From contig NZ_AUIM01000014.1 in NCBI RefSeq assembly GCF_000423705.1, positions 1 to 51,252 on the forward strand: a stretch of DNA of 51,252 nucleotides, in the 5' to 3' direction. The position numbers and the translations under genes were made by a program. The stretch comes from Stappia stellulata DSM 5886. Lineage in GTDB: Bacteria; Pseudomonadota; Alphaproteobacteria; Rhizobiales; Stappiaceae. Of this stretch, positions 7,492 through 15,707 are shown piece after piece (position 1 is the first letter of the stretch; each line of letters begins with the position of its first letter). The notes under the pieces were generated by a model, which saw only the letters and a program-made list of their open reading frames with translations, was not told the DNA's origin and ran no database searches.

Positions 7492-8813
7492 CGCGCCAAA
7501 CACAGCCGCAACCGCCCCGCCGCCTGCGCTGCGCAATCTACACCCGCAAGTCGAGCGAGGAAGGGCTCGACATGGAGTTCAACAGTCTCGACGCCCAGCG
7601 GGAGGCGTGCGAGGCCTATATCGCCAGCCAGAAGGCCGAGGGTTGGGTCTGCCTGCGCGACAAATACGACGACGGCGGTTTCTCCGGCGGCACGTTGGAA
7701 CGCCCCGCTCTGAAGGACCTGATCGCCGATATCGAGGACGGGCTGATCGACATCGTCGTGGTCTACAAGATCGATCGCCTCAGCCGCGCGTTGATGGATT
7801 TCTCCAAGCTGGTCGAGATCTTCGACAAGCACGGCGTTACCTTCGTGTCTGTCACCCAGTCCTTCAACACCACCACGTCCATGGGGCGGCTAACGCTGAA
7901 CATCCTGCTCAGCTTCGCCCAGTTCGAACGCGAGGTGATTGGTGAGCGGATCCGCGACAAGGTCGCGGCCTCGCGCAAGAAGGGCATCTGGATGGGCGGG
8001 CCCGTGCCGCTCGGCTATAACGTGAAGGACCGCAAGCTGATTGTGGACCCGGACGAGGCCGAGACGGTGCGGACTATCTTCACGCTCTATGCCCGGTCCA
8101 GTTCCACGGCGCAGGTGGTCCGCGAGTTGGACGCCCGCGCGATCCTGACCAAGACCGGCAGGCCCTACGACAAGACCTCGCTCCTCAAGACCCTGCACAA
8201 CAAGGTCTATCGCGGCCTCGCTGTGCACAAGGGCACGGCCTATCCCGGCGAGCACGACGCGATCATCGACCAGCCACTGTGGGACGAGGTGCACGATGTC
8301 ATAGCAAACAACCGCGTCAAACGGGTTGCCGTTGCCAAGGAACCCTCACCGGCGCTGCTGCGCGGACTGATCTTCACCGAGACCGGCGTGGCGATGACAC
8401 TCCATCACACCAAGAAGGGCACGCGGCGCTATCGCTACTATGTCTCGATGGACGCAATCAAGAAACGGCCCAAGGCCGAGATCCGCGGCCCGCAGCGGCT
8501 GCCGGGTGGCATGGTCGAGGATGCCGTGGTCGGCGAAATCCGTCGCCTGCTGCGCACCCCGGAGGTCGCAGCACGTGTGTCGCGGACCCTGCGCAAGGAT
8601 CGGCCAGACCTTAGCGAGGCCGACATCAGCGCGTCGCTCACCCAGTTCGATGAGATGTGGAAGGCACTGATCCCGGCCGAGCAGGCGCGCGTGGTCAGGC
8701 TTCTGGTGGCGCGGGTTACCGCCAGCGAGGCCGGATTGGCGGTCGATCTCCGCCACGAGGGTTTGGGTGCAATTGCCGCTCTTGTGGCCCCAGCCAAGTC
8801 GGAGGTGGCGTGA
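7488..8813 (+). CDS. Large serine recombinase (phage/island integrase)
   Basis: A 441-residue site-specific recombinase. The ATG at 7488 is chosen because it overlaps the DUF2924 stop; the frame is open further upstream, but that part is a shadow of DUF2924. The N-terminal catalytic domain has the nucleophile Ser22 in IYTRKSSEEG, the DGGFSGGTLERP motif and YKIDRLSRALMDF with conserved arginines. A Recombinase domain follows from about GPVPLGYNVKDRKL, and the C-terminal 120 residues are helical. No cysteine pairs of the usual zinc ribbon are visible, so this is one of the ribbon-less variants. It would integrate and excise the element by attP x attB exchange. Confidence 0.9.
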   Translation: MTRQTQPQPPRRLRCAIYTRKSSEEGLDMEFNSLDAQREACEAYIASQKAEGWVCLRDKYDDGGFSGGTLERPALKDLIADIEDGLIDIVVVYKIDRLSRALMDFSKLVEIFDKHGVTFVSVTQSFNTTTSMGRLTLNILLSFAQFEREVIGERIRDKVAASRKKGIWMGGPVPLGYNVKDRKLIVDPDEAETVRTIFTLYARSSSTAQVVRELDARAILTKTGRPYDKTSLLKTLHNKVYRGLAVHKGTAYPGEHDAIIDQPLWDEVHDVIANNRVKRVAVAKEPSPALLRGLIFTETGVAMTLHHTKKGTRRYRYYVSMDAIKKRPKAEIRGPQRLPGGMVEDAVVGEIRRLLRTPEVAARVSRTLRKDRPDLSEADISASLTQFDEMWKALIPAEQARVVRLLVARVTASEAGLAVDLRHEGLGAIAALVAPAKSEVA

Positions 8814-9193
8814 TGGCAGAGCCCGAAACCCTGCGCGTCCACATCCCGCTCACCCTTCGCAATCGCGGCGGCCGCCCCCGCATTCTGCCGCCCAAGGAGA
8901 TCGAGGTCGCCATGGAGCGCGGCCAGGACGCCCGCCTTCTGCGTGCCATTGGCCGCGCTTGGGACTGGCGGCACAGGCTGGAGCGCGGCGACGTGAACAC
9001 CATCGCCGATCTCGCCAAAGCGGAAGGCATCTCCGATCGCTATGTCAGCCGCGTGATCCGGCTGGTATGGCTCGCACCATCGGTGCTGGAGCGACTGGTC
9101 CTGCGACGTGAGCCCACGGTACTGTCGATCTTCGACCTCTGCGGCGTGGCGGAGCTGCAGTGGGCCGAGCAGCCGGAACGGGTGTTTGACTGA
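8813..9193 (+). CDS. HTH protein coupled to the serine recombinase
   Basis: A 126-residue protein whose ATG overlaps the recombinase stop codon (TGATG at 8811-8815). The first 35 residues are basic and proline-rich (LTLRNRGGRPRILPPKEIE). Residues about 60-85 contain a helix-turn-helix (TIADLAKAEGISDRYVSRVI), and the tail is acidic. This is the usual third partner of DUF2924 and the recombinase. A recombination directionality factor or regulator of the module are the likely roles, but neither is proved. The open frame upstream to 8657 lies inside the recombinase gene and is not used. Confidence 0.7.
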   Translation: MAEPETLRVHIPLTLRNRGGRPRILPPKEIEVAMERGQDARLLRAIGRAWDWRHRLERGDVNTIADLAKAEGISDRYVSRVIRLVWLAPSVLERLVLRREPTVLSIFDLCGVAELQWAEQPERVFD

Positions 9194-9247
9194 CGCTCTG
9201 GCCTTCTCGAGCCCAATCGTATGGAGTGCGATCAGGCATAACCTTTG

Positions 9248-10375
9248 TCAGAGTCCGGAAATAGCATCGAGGCGTTCTTCTTCCCACTTCCTGATCAAAT
9301 CCTGCATCTCCCCAGGCAACGGGCCATCAGGCATCGGCAGTTCGTTTAGATGCCGCCACCTTCTATCCAGCCCCTCAAATGAAACCTCATCGGTTCGACC
9401 GCGCTTTGCCTGTAAATTGAACAAACCAGCGAGCTCCGGCGACAGCGGCTTTTCCTCGGCCCAACGCTTCGCTATCCACAGTGTCACATCGACTAGTTCC
9501 AAACCGGCACTCTCATCGCCTGGCCGAAAGATCGGCGATACCTCGGGCATGTTCGACATGTCGAACGACGGCATTCCCGGCCCCATATCCCCTTTGTGAC
9601 CTCGCATTTTTTGGTAAATCTCGGACAGTTCGAGTTGGGCGCGGTTGAACTGGGTTTGACGATCAACCGTTATTGCCCGCACCTTTCTGGACTGACGCGC
9701 GGCCTGCTCCGCAACCGACTGGAGTACCTGTTGGAAGCCGACCAAGTTCGGAGATATCTGTAACGCCGAATCCTTATTGCTGACGCCATAGTCGATCTCA
9801 AACGGGTTCGCCGCTGCCCACTTCAGCCCGCCAGAAACCAGCTCTCTGGATCGTTGATCCGGCAACCAGCTGACCCGTTCCAACAAGGTCGCACAGATCT
9901 CTTTTAGGAGTTCAGCGCACCTGGCTGGATGTCGCTCCTGCCGCGCCGCCCATGCCTTCTCCGCAGTTGCCCGATCAAAGAGGTGTGCGACCTTGAAGAG
10001 AAGCGCATAGCGCAAAGGCGTCCAGTAGTGCTGCCATGTGATAGCTTTGTTGATCCCGGAGTCGAAAACCTGATCGAAAAAGCTGATAACGGCGTGATCG
10101 GGCTTCGATACTTTGTAGAGCGAAAACCTGACGTCCCGCTCGGTGCTAAATTTCGCAATTGTGGAAGCAACTTCTGACAGCCGAGCGACGCCGAGTTCGT
10201 TGGCGTGAAGTCGATCCACTCCAAGCTTGCGTCTCAGACCTCTCAGCATCGGCTCGGCAACTACATCGAGATTCACTTTGCAAGTAATCACTCCGTAGTA
10301 GAGCGTCGGTTGATTGTCATCGAAGAGGTTCGATCCGGTATTTCCGCTCTCGTCAACAAAACAGTACATGGACAT
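9248..10375 (-). CDS. DUF3800 protein
   Basis: A 375-residue protein with the DUF3800 signature at its start: MYCFVDESGNTG, with the acidic pair Asp8-Glu9, then TLYYGVITCKV and LHANELG. DUF3800 proteins have a predicted RNase H-like fold with a possible metal-dependent nuclease site, and they are frequent in defence islands and near phage genes. The remainder is helical (SFFDQVFDSGINKAITWQ; RQTQFNRAQLELSEIYQ) without named motifs. It faces the recombinase module across a 54-bp convergent gap. It lacks a strong ribosome site, and an ATG two codons downstream is an alternative start. A defence or nuclease role is inferred from family habit and neighbourhood. Confidence 0.8.
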   Translation of the reverse strand: MSMYCFVDESGNTGSNLFDDNQPTLYYGVITCKVNLDVVAEPMLRGLRRKLGVDRLHANELGVARLSEVASTIAKFSTERDVRFSLYKVSKPDHAVISFFDQVFDSGINKAITWQHYWTPLRYALLFKVAHLFDRATAEKAWAARQERHPARCAELLKEICATLLERVSWLPDQRSRELVSGGLKWAAANPFEIDYGVSNKDSALQISPNLVGFQQVLQSVAEQAARQSRKVRAITVDRQTQFNRAQLELSEIYQKMRGHKGDMGPGMPSFDMSNMPEVSPIFRPGDESAGLELVDVTLWIAKRWAEEKPLSPELAGLFNLQAKRGRTDEVSFEGLDRRWRHLNELPMPDGPLPGEMQDLIRKWEEERLDAISGL

Positions 10376-10848
10376 TCAGCTTTCAAATCTATTGCTTGAA
10401 GCAAGTAGCATGTTGCGCATCTGGCCGCACCCGCGCTGTCGCATTGGATGAGAAAAGATCCCCACCCCCGAGCCTCGGAAGTGCTTCAATGCACGTTAGC
10501 TTCCCTTAGAAAAAATGGTAGCGAACCAGCCCCAGCAATCCGCCTGTTTACGCTGGCATCCCGAGCAACGCGCCTACCGCGTGTTCCGTCTATGTAGCCT
10601 TCGGCGTCATTCGGATCGCATGCTTGGGTTTTAGCGGCGCTCGGCGGTAGAGCATTGAAATACAATATAAAAACAGGACCGAACCGGAGCGAGCGAGGTT
10701 CGCCCAAACTGAGACTGAGGGCCATTCTGAGCCCAGCTTCGGCCTGGCGGCGCGTCTATGAGGTTCGGTCGGTTTCCGCAAACCCCTTTGATAACAAGGA
10801 AAAATCCGTGCCCGTCAGGGCGGTGTCACTGGTTCGCAATGGGGATAA
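10376..10848. other. Non-coding gap between island and tRNA-Ser
   Basis: These 473 bases between the DUF3800 gene and the tRNA 3' end contain no believable gene on either strand. There is a short AT-rich patch near 10655-10675. I looked for a partial copy of the tRNA 3' end that would mark an attachment site and found none in the window. This is where the right border of the island should lie. Confidence 0.45.
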
Positions 10849-10938
10849 TGGCGGAGAGAGAGGGATTCGAACCCTCGATACGGTTTCCCGTATACACGCT
10901 TTCCAGGCGTGCGCCTTAAACCACTCGGCCACCTCTCC
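10849..10938 (-). tRNA. tRNA-Ser (anticodon GGA)
   Basis: The minus strand folds as a class II tRNA of 90 nt including an encoded CCA. The acceptor stem is GGAGAGG paired with TCTCTCC (one G-U), the discriminator is G, and CCA is at 10849-10851. The D-arm contains GGCCGAGTGG, and the anticodon loop CTGGAAA sits between CACGC and GCGTG. A long variable arm (TACGGGAAACCGTA) is typical of tRNA-Ser, and the T-loop is GGTTCGAATCC. The 3' end points toward the island, the usual geometry for tRNA-integrated elements. Confidence 0.95.
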
Positions 10939-11062
10939 GCAGCCAACCCGTCACGCGGTGTGAAAACGTGGCAAAAGCCCGGTTCCGGCAGTCGAGTGAC
11001 GAATCTCTTGCCGACCTCTTCGCGCCTTGAAAAGCCACGCGAATGCCGTCCGCAAGTCGCGC

Positions 11063-11090
11063 ACTATACTGAGCGCGCGACTAAGTTCAA
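11063..11090 (-). promoter_or_regulatory. Promoter for tRNA-Ser
   Basis: On the minus strand a -35 box TTGAAC (11085-11090) and a -10 box TATAGT (11063-11068) are separated by 16 bp. They lie about 125 bp upstream of the tRNA 5' end. The match to the sigma-70 consensus is good for this GC-rich genome. The intervening leader of over 100 nt would have to be removed by RNase P. Confidence 0.6.
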
Positions 11091-11510
11091 GCGCTGATCC
11101 GCCTTGCCTGGTCCTTTTCAACACCCACGCCCCGGCCGGGGACGCCGGCATGCTGGAATCTTCGCGTTTCCAACGCCTTGTGGCCCCAGGATCCCTTGGC
11201 AGGGCCGGTCCCGGCGGAGACCGGATCGCGGATGAAACGGCGTGAGGTCGCGCGCGTGCATCTTTCGGCCGGGTGGGGTCGGGCCGCGTGGCGCGCTCGC
11301 GCGATCTCACGCTTTCGCGATGCGCGCCCGCACGGCGTTGCACAGTGGACGGCGCGCGCCTATCTTTCACGGCAAGGCAAGCGCGAAAGACAGGCGCCCG
11401 CACCCCGGGGACCGGTCCGGCCGGCCCGGAAAGCGATGCGGCGGGCGATCGCCTGCGATGCACGCGCGGCCCGTCGGGCGGGTGTGCGTTCGACACGGAA
11501 GGGGTTGCAC
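11091..11510. other. Gap with no recognised gene
   Basis: About 420 very GC-rich bases lie between the tRNA promoter and the small membrane protein gene. Several long open frames cross it on both strands, as expected from base composition. None has a good start or protein-like content, and no RNA gene was recognised. It presumably contains the promoter of the 11511 gene. Confidence 0.4.
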
Positions 11511-11834
11511 ATGTTTCGATTTCTGGCGCGGCTGATCGGTCTCTGGTTCGTCGCGATGGCCTTGGTGGCGCTTGTCATCGACGGCACCAAGACGATTGCC
11601 GCCACGGCCTGGGTGACGACGCCGCTCGGGCAGTACTGGTATGACTTCGCTCCGGCCTCGCTCAACACCGCCCAGGCGGCGGTGCAGCGTCATGTCGCCC
11701 CCTTTCTCTGGGATCCGGTGATCCAGACGCTGCTGACCGCACCGGTCTGGGCCAGTTTCGCCCCGCTCGGCTTCCTGCTTCTTTGGATGGGCGAGCGACG
11801 CTGGTTTTCGCGCCGGCGGGCCAGCTTGGTTTAA
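11511..11834 (+). CDS. Small membrane protein conserved in Rhizobiales
   Basis: A 107-residue protein starting [15 protein letters not shown], preceded by GGAAGGGG. An N-terminal membrane segment (about residues 5-28) is followed by a soluble stretch ([22 protein letters not shown]) with an aromatic pattern. A second hydrophobic helix near the C-terminus ([12 protein letters not shown]) ends in a basic tail (ERRWFSRRR). I recall proteins of this type in Rhizobiales genomes as uncharacterised or loosely named PetM-like proteins; no link to cytochrome b6f is credible. It lies 53 bp upstream of msrA and may be co-transcribed. An open frame extending upstream to 11178 has no support. Confidence 0.7.
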   Translation: MFRFLARLIGLWFVAMALVALVIDGTKTIAATAWVTTPLGQYWYDFAPASLNTAQAAVQRHVAPFLWDPVIQTLLTAPVWASFAPLGFLLLWMGERRWFSRRRASLV

Positions 11835-11887
11835 GGCGGTCAGCCGCATTCACGGGGCCACACGCCGGCCCTCGACAGGAGACGTCC

Positions 11888-12550
11888 ATGTCTTTCATGA
11901 CCATGCTCAGCAACAAGTTCTCGCTCGTCGATCGCGACGCTGCGCTGCCCGGGCGCGACACGGCGATCATGACCCCGGGCCACCATGCGGTCACCGGGGT
12001 GCCCATCGGCCTTTCGCCGGGCGAGGGCCAGGAGGAGGTGCTTCTGGGGCTCGGCTGCTTCTGGGGCGCGGAGCGGCTCTTCTGGCAGCTTCCCGGCGTC
12101 GCGGTCACGGCGGTCGGCTATGCCGGCGGGCCGACGCCGAACCCGACCTACAATGAGGTCTGCACCGGACGCACCGGCCATACGGAAGTGGTCCGCGTGG
12201 TCTTCGACACCGCGAAACTGTCGCGTGAAGCGCTTCTGCAGGCGTTCTGGGAGGGGCATGACCCGACGCAGGGCATGCGTCAGGGCAATGATACCGGCAC
12301 CCAGTATCGTTCGGCGATCTATTACACCACGCCGGAGATGAAGGACGCCGCAGAGACAACGGCCGCCGCCTACACGCAGGCACTGCGCGAGGCGGGGCAT
12401 GCGCGCGCCATCACCACGGAGATCAAGCCGATGGAAGCGTTCTATTTCGCGGAAGAGCCGCACCAGCAGTATCTCGCCAAGAACCCGGGCGGTTATTGCG
12501 GCCTGGGCGGGACAGGCGTCACCTGTCCCGCGCCCGCCTCGCTCGTCTGA
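11888..12550 (+). CDS. msrA: Peptide methionine-S-sulfoxide reductase
   Basis: A 220-residue MsrA that reduces the S epimer of methionine sulfoxide in proteins, using thioredoxin. The catalytic Cys57 is in [13 protein letters not shown]. The motifs [22 protein letters not shown] (here split: VGYAGG and [12 protein letters not shown]), [10 protein letters not shown] and [10 protein letters not shown] form the substrate pocket, and the C-terminal GGYCGLGG plus a later Cys provide resolving thiols. The about 45-residue N-terminal extension ([15 protein letters not shown]...) is usual for proteobacterial MsrA of this length. The start at 11888 has AGGAG upstream. A strong terminator follows at 12600. 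Confidence 0.95.
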   Translation: MSFMTMLSNKFSLVDRDAALPGRDTAIMTPGHHAVTGVPIGLSPGEGQEEVLLGLGCFWGAERLFWQLPGVAVTAVGYAGGPTPNPTYNEVCTGRTGHTEVVRVVFDTAKLSREALLQAFWEGHDPTQGMRQGNDTGTQYRSAIYYTTPEMKDAAETTAAAYTQALREAGHARAITTEIKPMEAFYFAEEPHQQYLAKNPGGYCGLGGTGVTCPAPASLV

Positions 12551-12599
12551 GGGCATCTCGGGCCGTCGGGCAAGGCTCCCCCCGGCACAGCACAATCGG

Positions 12600-12627
12600 A
12601 GGCACGCCCGGCGGGCGTGCCTTTTTC
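12600..12627 (+). terminator. Rho-independent terminator of msrA
   Basis: An inverted repeat GGCACGCCCG / GGGCGTGCC with a tight loop is followed by TTTTTCTT. It lies about 50 bp after the msrA stop. Confidence 0.9.
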
Positions 12628-12800
12628 TTGCCGGCTTCGGGTCAAGACGACGGCATGGCGCACAAAACTACGAAGTAATACCAATCCCTGCAGCGGATAA
12701 GTCGCTTCATGGCCTGTTAAAGGTTGTGCGGCATCCTCCTCACCTGACGGAAGATGCGTGCCTGATTCTGCGGATCGTCCGGCCGCTTCCGAGAGGCGAG

Positions 12801-13091
12801 ATGACCCGCACCTGGTACATTCTCCTGACGCTCTATGCTGTCTTTGTTGTCGCGGCGATGGCGATCGGCATGTTCGCGCCGGGCACCGACGGCCGCGTTG
12901 CGGTGGTCGTCTGGCCGGGGTCGACGCCGGCTGCCGCGATCGTTGCCGCAGCCGGAGGCGACCTGCTGCAGGTCGGGTCCGGAAACTGGATTGCCGTCGC
13001 CAGTGGCCAGGGCGGGGATTTCGTGGATCGTTTGTACCAGGCGGGCGCATTTCTGGTGACGTCGCCGAGCGTGGCGGAAGCCTGTCTTTAA
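12801..13091 (+). CDS. Small single-span membrane protein upstream of an MCP
   Basis: A 96-residue protein beginning MTRTWYILLTLYAVFVV. Residues 5-26 form a membrane helix or uncleaved signal anchor (no clear cleavage motif). The remaining 65 residues are a compact, mostly hydrophobic soluble part (VAVVVWPGSTPAAAIVAAAGG; GDFVDRLYQAGAFLV) that resembles a small alpha/beta module and would face the periplasm. GAGAGGCGAG precedes the ATG. The chemotaxis gene starts 33 bp downstream, so the two may be co-expressed. No family name is known to me. Confidence 0.6.
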   Translation: MTRTWYILLTLYAVFVVAAMAIGMFAPGTDGRVAVVVWPGSTPAAAIVAAAGGDLLQVGSGNWIAVASGQGGDFVDRLYQAGAFLVTSPSVAEACL

Positions 13092-13124
13092 TGCCGGGAC
13101 GGCACAACCGAGGCGAATTGAGCA

Positions 13125-14615
13125 ATGGATGAGATGGTGGGAACGAAGGTGATCGGCCTGGACGAAATGCGGAAGAGCTTCGCCAAGGTCTTCGTGATGT
13201 TCGTCTGGTTGAACGTTCTCGTCGTCATGGGTGTCGCCTGGGGCAGCGACAACGTCTCCGCCGTTCTGGTGAGTGCCGCAGCCCTGCTGATGGGCGCGGC
13301 CACGACCGCAGCCTGGATCAGGGAGGGCACGGGCGTGCCCGTGCGCATCGTCAGTGCAATCTCCATGGCGGGCCTTGTCAGCCTTCTCGTGGCCGCGATG
13401 GGCGGCGGCGATCCGGCGCATTCCTTCCAGATCGACGGGCACATGTATTTCTTCGCGGCGCTTGCGATCCTCGCCGGCTGGGTCGACTGGCGCGCGCTGG
13501 TCGCCTTTTCCGCCGTCGTCGCCGTTCACCATCTGGTGTTCAACTTCCTGATGCCGATGATGGTGTTTCCGGACGGATCCAACTTCCTGCGGGTGGTTCT
13601 TCACGCAGCTATCGTGGTGATGGAAACCGGCGCCCTTATCTGGCTGACCGCGCGCATCCAGGCGACCTTCGCGGCGGCGATGACCGCCGTGGAAGAGGCG
13701 AACGCCACCCGTCACGAGAGCGAGCAACTGAAGAGTGTGGACGATGCGCGCCGCGAGGCCGATCTGGCCCGTCAGGCCGACATCGAGGCCGGGATCGTCG
13801 AATTCCGCCAGGACATCGAGGCCAAGCTGGACGACGTGACGGCCCGTGCCAACGCGATGCTGCAGGCGGCCCGTTCGCTTGAGGACATCGCCGGCGATGC
13901 CTCGGGCAAGTCGCAGGCCGCGGGCTCCGCCTCGGAAACGGCGAGCGCCAATGTGCGCTCCGTTGCGGCGGCCGCGGAGGAACTGTCATCCTCCATCGCC
14001 GAGATCGCGCGCCAGATCGCCCAGACCAACAACATCGTCGCGCGGGCCACGGACGGCGCGCAGGGCACCAATGAGCGCGTCGCGCGGCTTGCCGATTCCG
14101 CCAACAAGATCGGCGAGGTCGTGACCCTGATCCAGGCGATCGCCGAACAGACCAACCTCTTGGCGCTCAACGCCACCATCGAGGCGGCGCGCGCGGGCGA
14201 GGCCGGCAAGGGCTTTGCGGTCGTCGCGGCGGAAGTGAAGGAGCTCGCCACCCAGACGTCGAAGGCGACCGAGGAAATCGGCGCCCAGATCACCGCGATC
14301 CAGACCGAGACGGAGCAGGCGGTCTCCGCCATCGCCGAGATCGCGGAGACGATGCAGGAGGTCAACAGCTACACGTCGTCGATTGCGGCTGCGGTCGAGG
14401 AGCAGGGATCCGCGACCGGCGAGATCTCTCGAAATGTCGCGGAAGCGGCATCCGGCACCGGCCTGGTGTCGAGCAACATTGCCGGCCTCGGCGAGGCCGT
14501 GTCGCGTACGGCATCGGCGGCAACCGAAATGGAAGACACCATCGAGGAGGTCACGCGTCAAACGGATGCGGTGCGCCATTCCGTCGACCGCTTCCTGGAG
14601 CGTGTCGCGTCATAA
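13125..14615 (+). CDS. Methyl-accepting chemotaxis protein with polytopic membrane sensor
   Basis: A 496-residue chemoreceptor. Instead of a periplasmic domain flanked by two helices, the first 180 residues form about six membrane helices (for example [19 protein letters not shown] and [19 protein letters not shown]). A His-His pair sits in [10 protein letters not shown], so the stimulus is probably sensed within or near the membrane. No HAMP domain is evident. Residues about 210-490 are the coiled-coil signalling domain with the hairpin tip [19 protein letters not shown] and flanking [11 protein letters not shown] and [11 protein letters not shown] methylation-helix motifs. It works with CheA/CheW. 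A second ATG three codons in is possible. Part of its DNA is nearly identical to the 48304-50739 receptor. Confidence 0.9.
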   Translation: MDEMVGTKVIGLDEMRKSFAKVFVMFVWLNVLVVMGVAWGSDNVSAVLVSAAALLMGAATTAAWIREGTGVPVRIVSAISMAGLVSLLVAAMGGGDPAHSFQIDGHMYFFAALAILAGWVDWRALVAFSAVVAVHHLVFNFLMPMMVFPDGSNFLRVVLHAAIVVMETGALIWLTARIQATFAAAMTAVEEANATRHESEQLKSVDDARREADLARQADIEAGIVEFRQDIEAKLDDVTARANAMLQAARSLEDIAGDASGKSQAAGSASETASANVRSVAAAAEELSSSIAEIARQIAQTNNIVARATDGAQGTNERVARLADSANKIGEVVTLIQAIAEQTNLLALNATIEAARAGEAGKGFAVVAAEVKELATQTSKATEEIGAQITAIQTETEQAVSAIAEIAETMQEVNSYTSSIAAAVEEQGSATGEISRNVAEAASGTGLVSSNIAGLGEAVSRTASAATEMEDTIEEVTRQTDAVRHSVDRFLERVAS

Positions 14616-14646
14616 CGCGGACGCCGCCCGATCCCTTTTTTCCAGG

Positions 14647-14671
14647 CCGCGCCGGAGAGCCTCCGGCGCGG
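14647..14671 (+). terminator. Hairpin after the chemoreceptor gene
   Basis: An 11-bp perfect stem CCGCGCCGGAG / CTCCGGCGCGG with an AGC loop is followed by a weak T-rich stretch (TCTTCGCTTT). It lies about 30 bp after the stop codon. Confidence 0.65.
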
Positions 14672-14708
14672 TCTTCGCTTTCCGCCCGCGCTCCTGTATG
14701 AAGGCGGA

Positions 14709-15683
14709 ATGCTGCCCGTTTCGATCGACCCCGAGACCCGCGACCGCTACCGCCGCCGCAACCGCGCGCACACGCTGTTCCTGGCGGTCGGCGCCATTCT
14801 GCTGCTTGGCCTTTGCGCTTTCACGCTTGCCGGTCCCACGGGGGTCGTGTGGGCCGCGCTCGGCGGCGGCGTGTCGCTCGTCATGGCGATGCACGTGTCG
14901 CCGCAAATGGTGCTCGGGCTCTATGGCGCCCGCGAATTGTCCCGCCACGACTACCCGCAAGTCTACCGGATCGTGCGGCTCCTTTCGGAGCGGGCCGGGC
15001 TTGCCGCGCCACCGCGGCTCTACCGCGTGCCCAGCCGGATGATGAATGCCTTTTCCACCGGCCGGCGCGACGAGGCGGTGATCTGCATGACCGATGCGTT
15101 GATCGCCCGCCTCGACGCGCGCGAGTTCGTCGGCGTGATGGCGCATGAGCTTGCCCATATCGTGCATGAGGACATCAGGGTGATGGCATTGGCCGACATT
15201 GTCAGCCGGATGACATCGGTGATGTCCGTGCTCGGGCTGTTTCTGGTGATCTTTCACCTGCCGGGGCTGTTGAGCGGCGGCGGCGATGTGCCTTATGCGG
15301 CCATTGCCGTTTTGATCGTCGCACCGACGCTCGGCACTGCATTGCAGCTCGGCCTGTCGCGCACGCGCGAATACGAGGCGGACCTGGGCGCTGCGGCGCT
15401 CACCGGGGATCCGGACGGTCTGGCGAGCGCGCTTCGGAAGCTGGAGCGCATCCAGGGGCGGATGTGGGAGGCGATGATGCCGCAGGGCGCGCGCATCCCC
15501 GACCCGTCCGTATTGCGCACCCATCCGCAGACCGAGGAGCGGGTGCGCCGGCTGAAGGCCCTCAGGGCCGAGCCGGGACGCTGGGTGGACACGGGCGGCC
15601 GCCCGCATGTGCGCGGGCACTCGCCGGTGCCGGATACGGGCGCGCCGCGCCGCCGGCTGAGGGGGCTGGGCGCCTGGTACTGA
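14709..15683 (+). CDS. M48-family membrane zinc protease (HtpX-like)
   Basis: A 324-residue integral membrane metalloprotease. Two N-terminal membrane helices (residues 22-42 and 46-62) precede the zinc site HELAH (His146, Glu147, His150). The third ligand is the Glu in SRTREYEADLGAAAL, the classic M48 pattern. Further membrane segments lie at about 160-185 and 190-215. The C-terminal 60 residues carry THPQTEERVRRLKALR, a standard M48 ending, and a proline-rich tail. HtpX-type enzymes degrade misfolded membrane proteins. GAAGGCGGA precedes the ATG. It is convergent with the Rieske gene. Confidence 0.9.
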   Translation: MLPVSIDPETRDRYRRRNRAHTLFLAVGAILLLGLCAFTLAGPTGVVWAALGGGVSLVMAMHVSPQMVLGLYGARELSRHDYPQVYRIVRLLSERAGLAAPPRLYRVPSRMMNAFSTGRRDEAVICMTDALIARLDAREFVGVMAHELAHIVHEDIRVMALADIVSRMTSVMSVLGLFLVIFHLPGLLSGGGDVPYAAIAVLIVAPTLGTALQLGLSRTREYEADLGAAALTGDPDGLASALRKLERIQGRMWEAMMPQGARIPDPSVLRTHPQTEERVRRLKALRAEPGRWVDTGGRPHVRGHSPVPDTGAPRRRLRGLGAWY

Positions 15684-15707
15684 GCGGACGAACGGCCGTC
15701 GGTCGGC

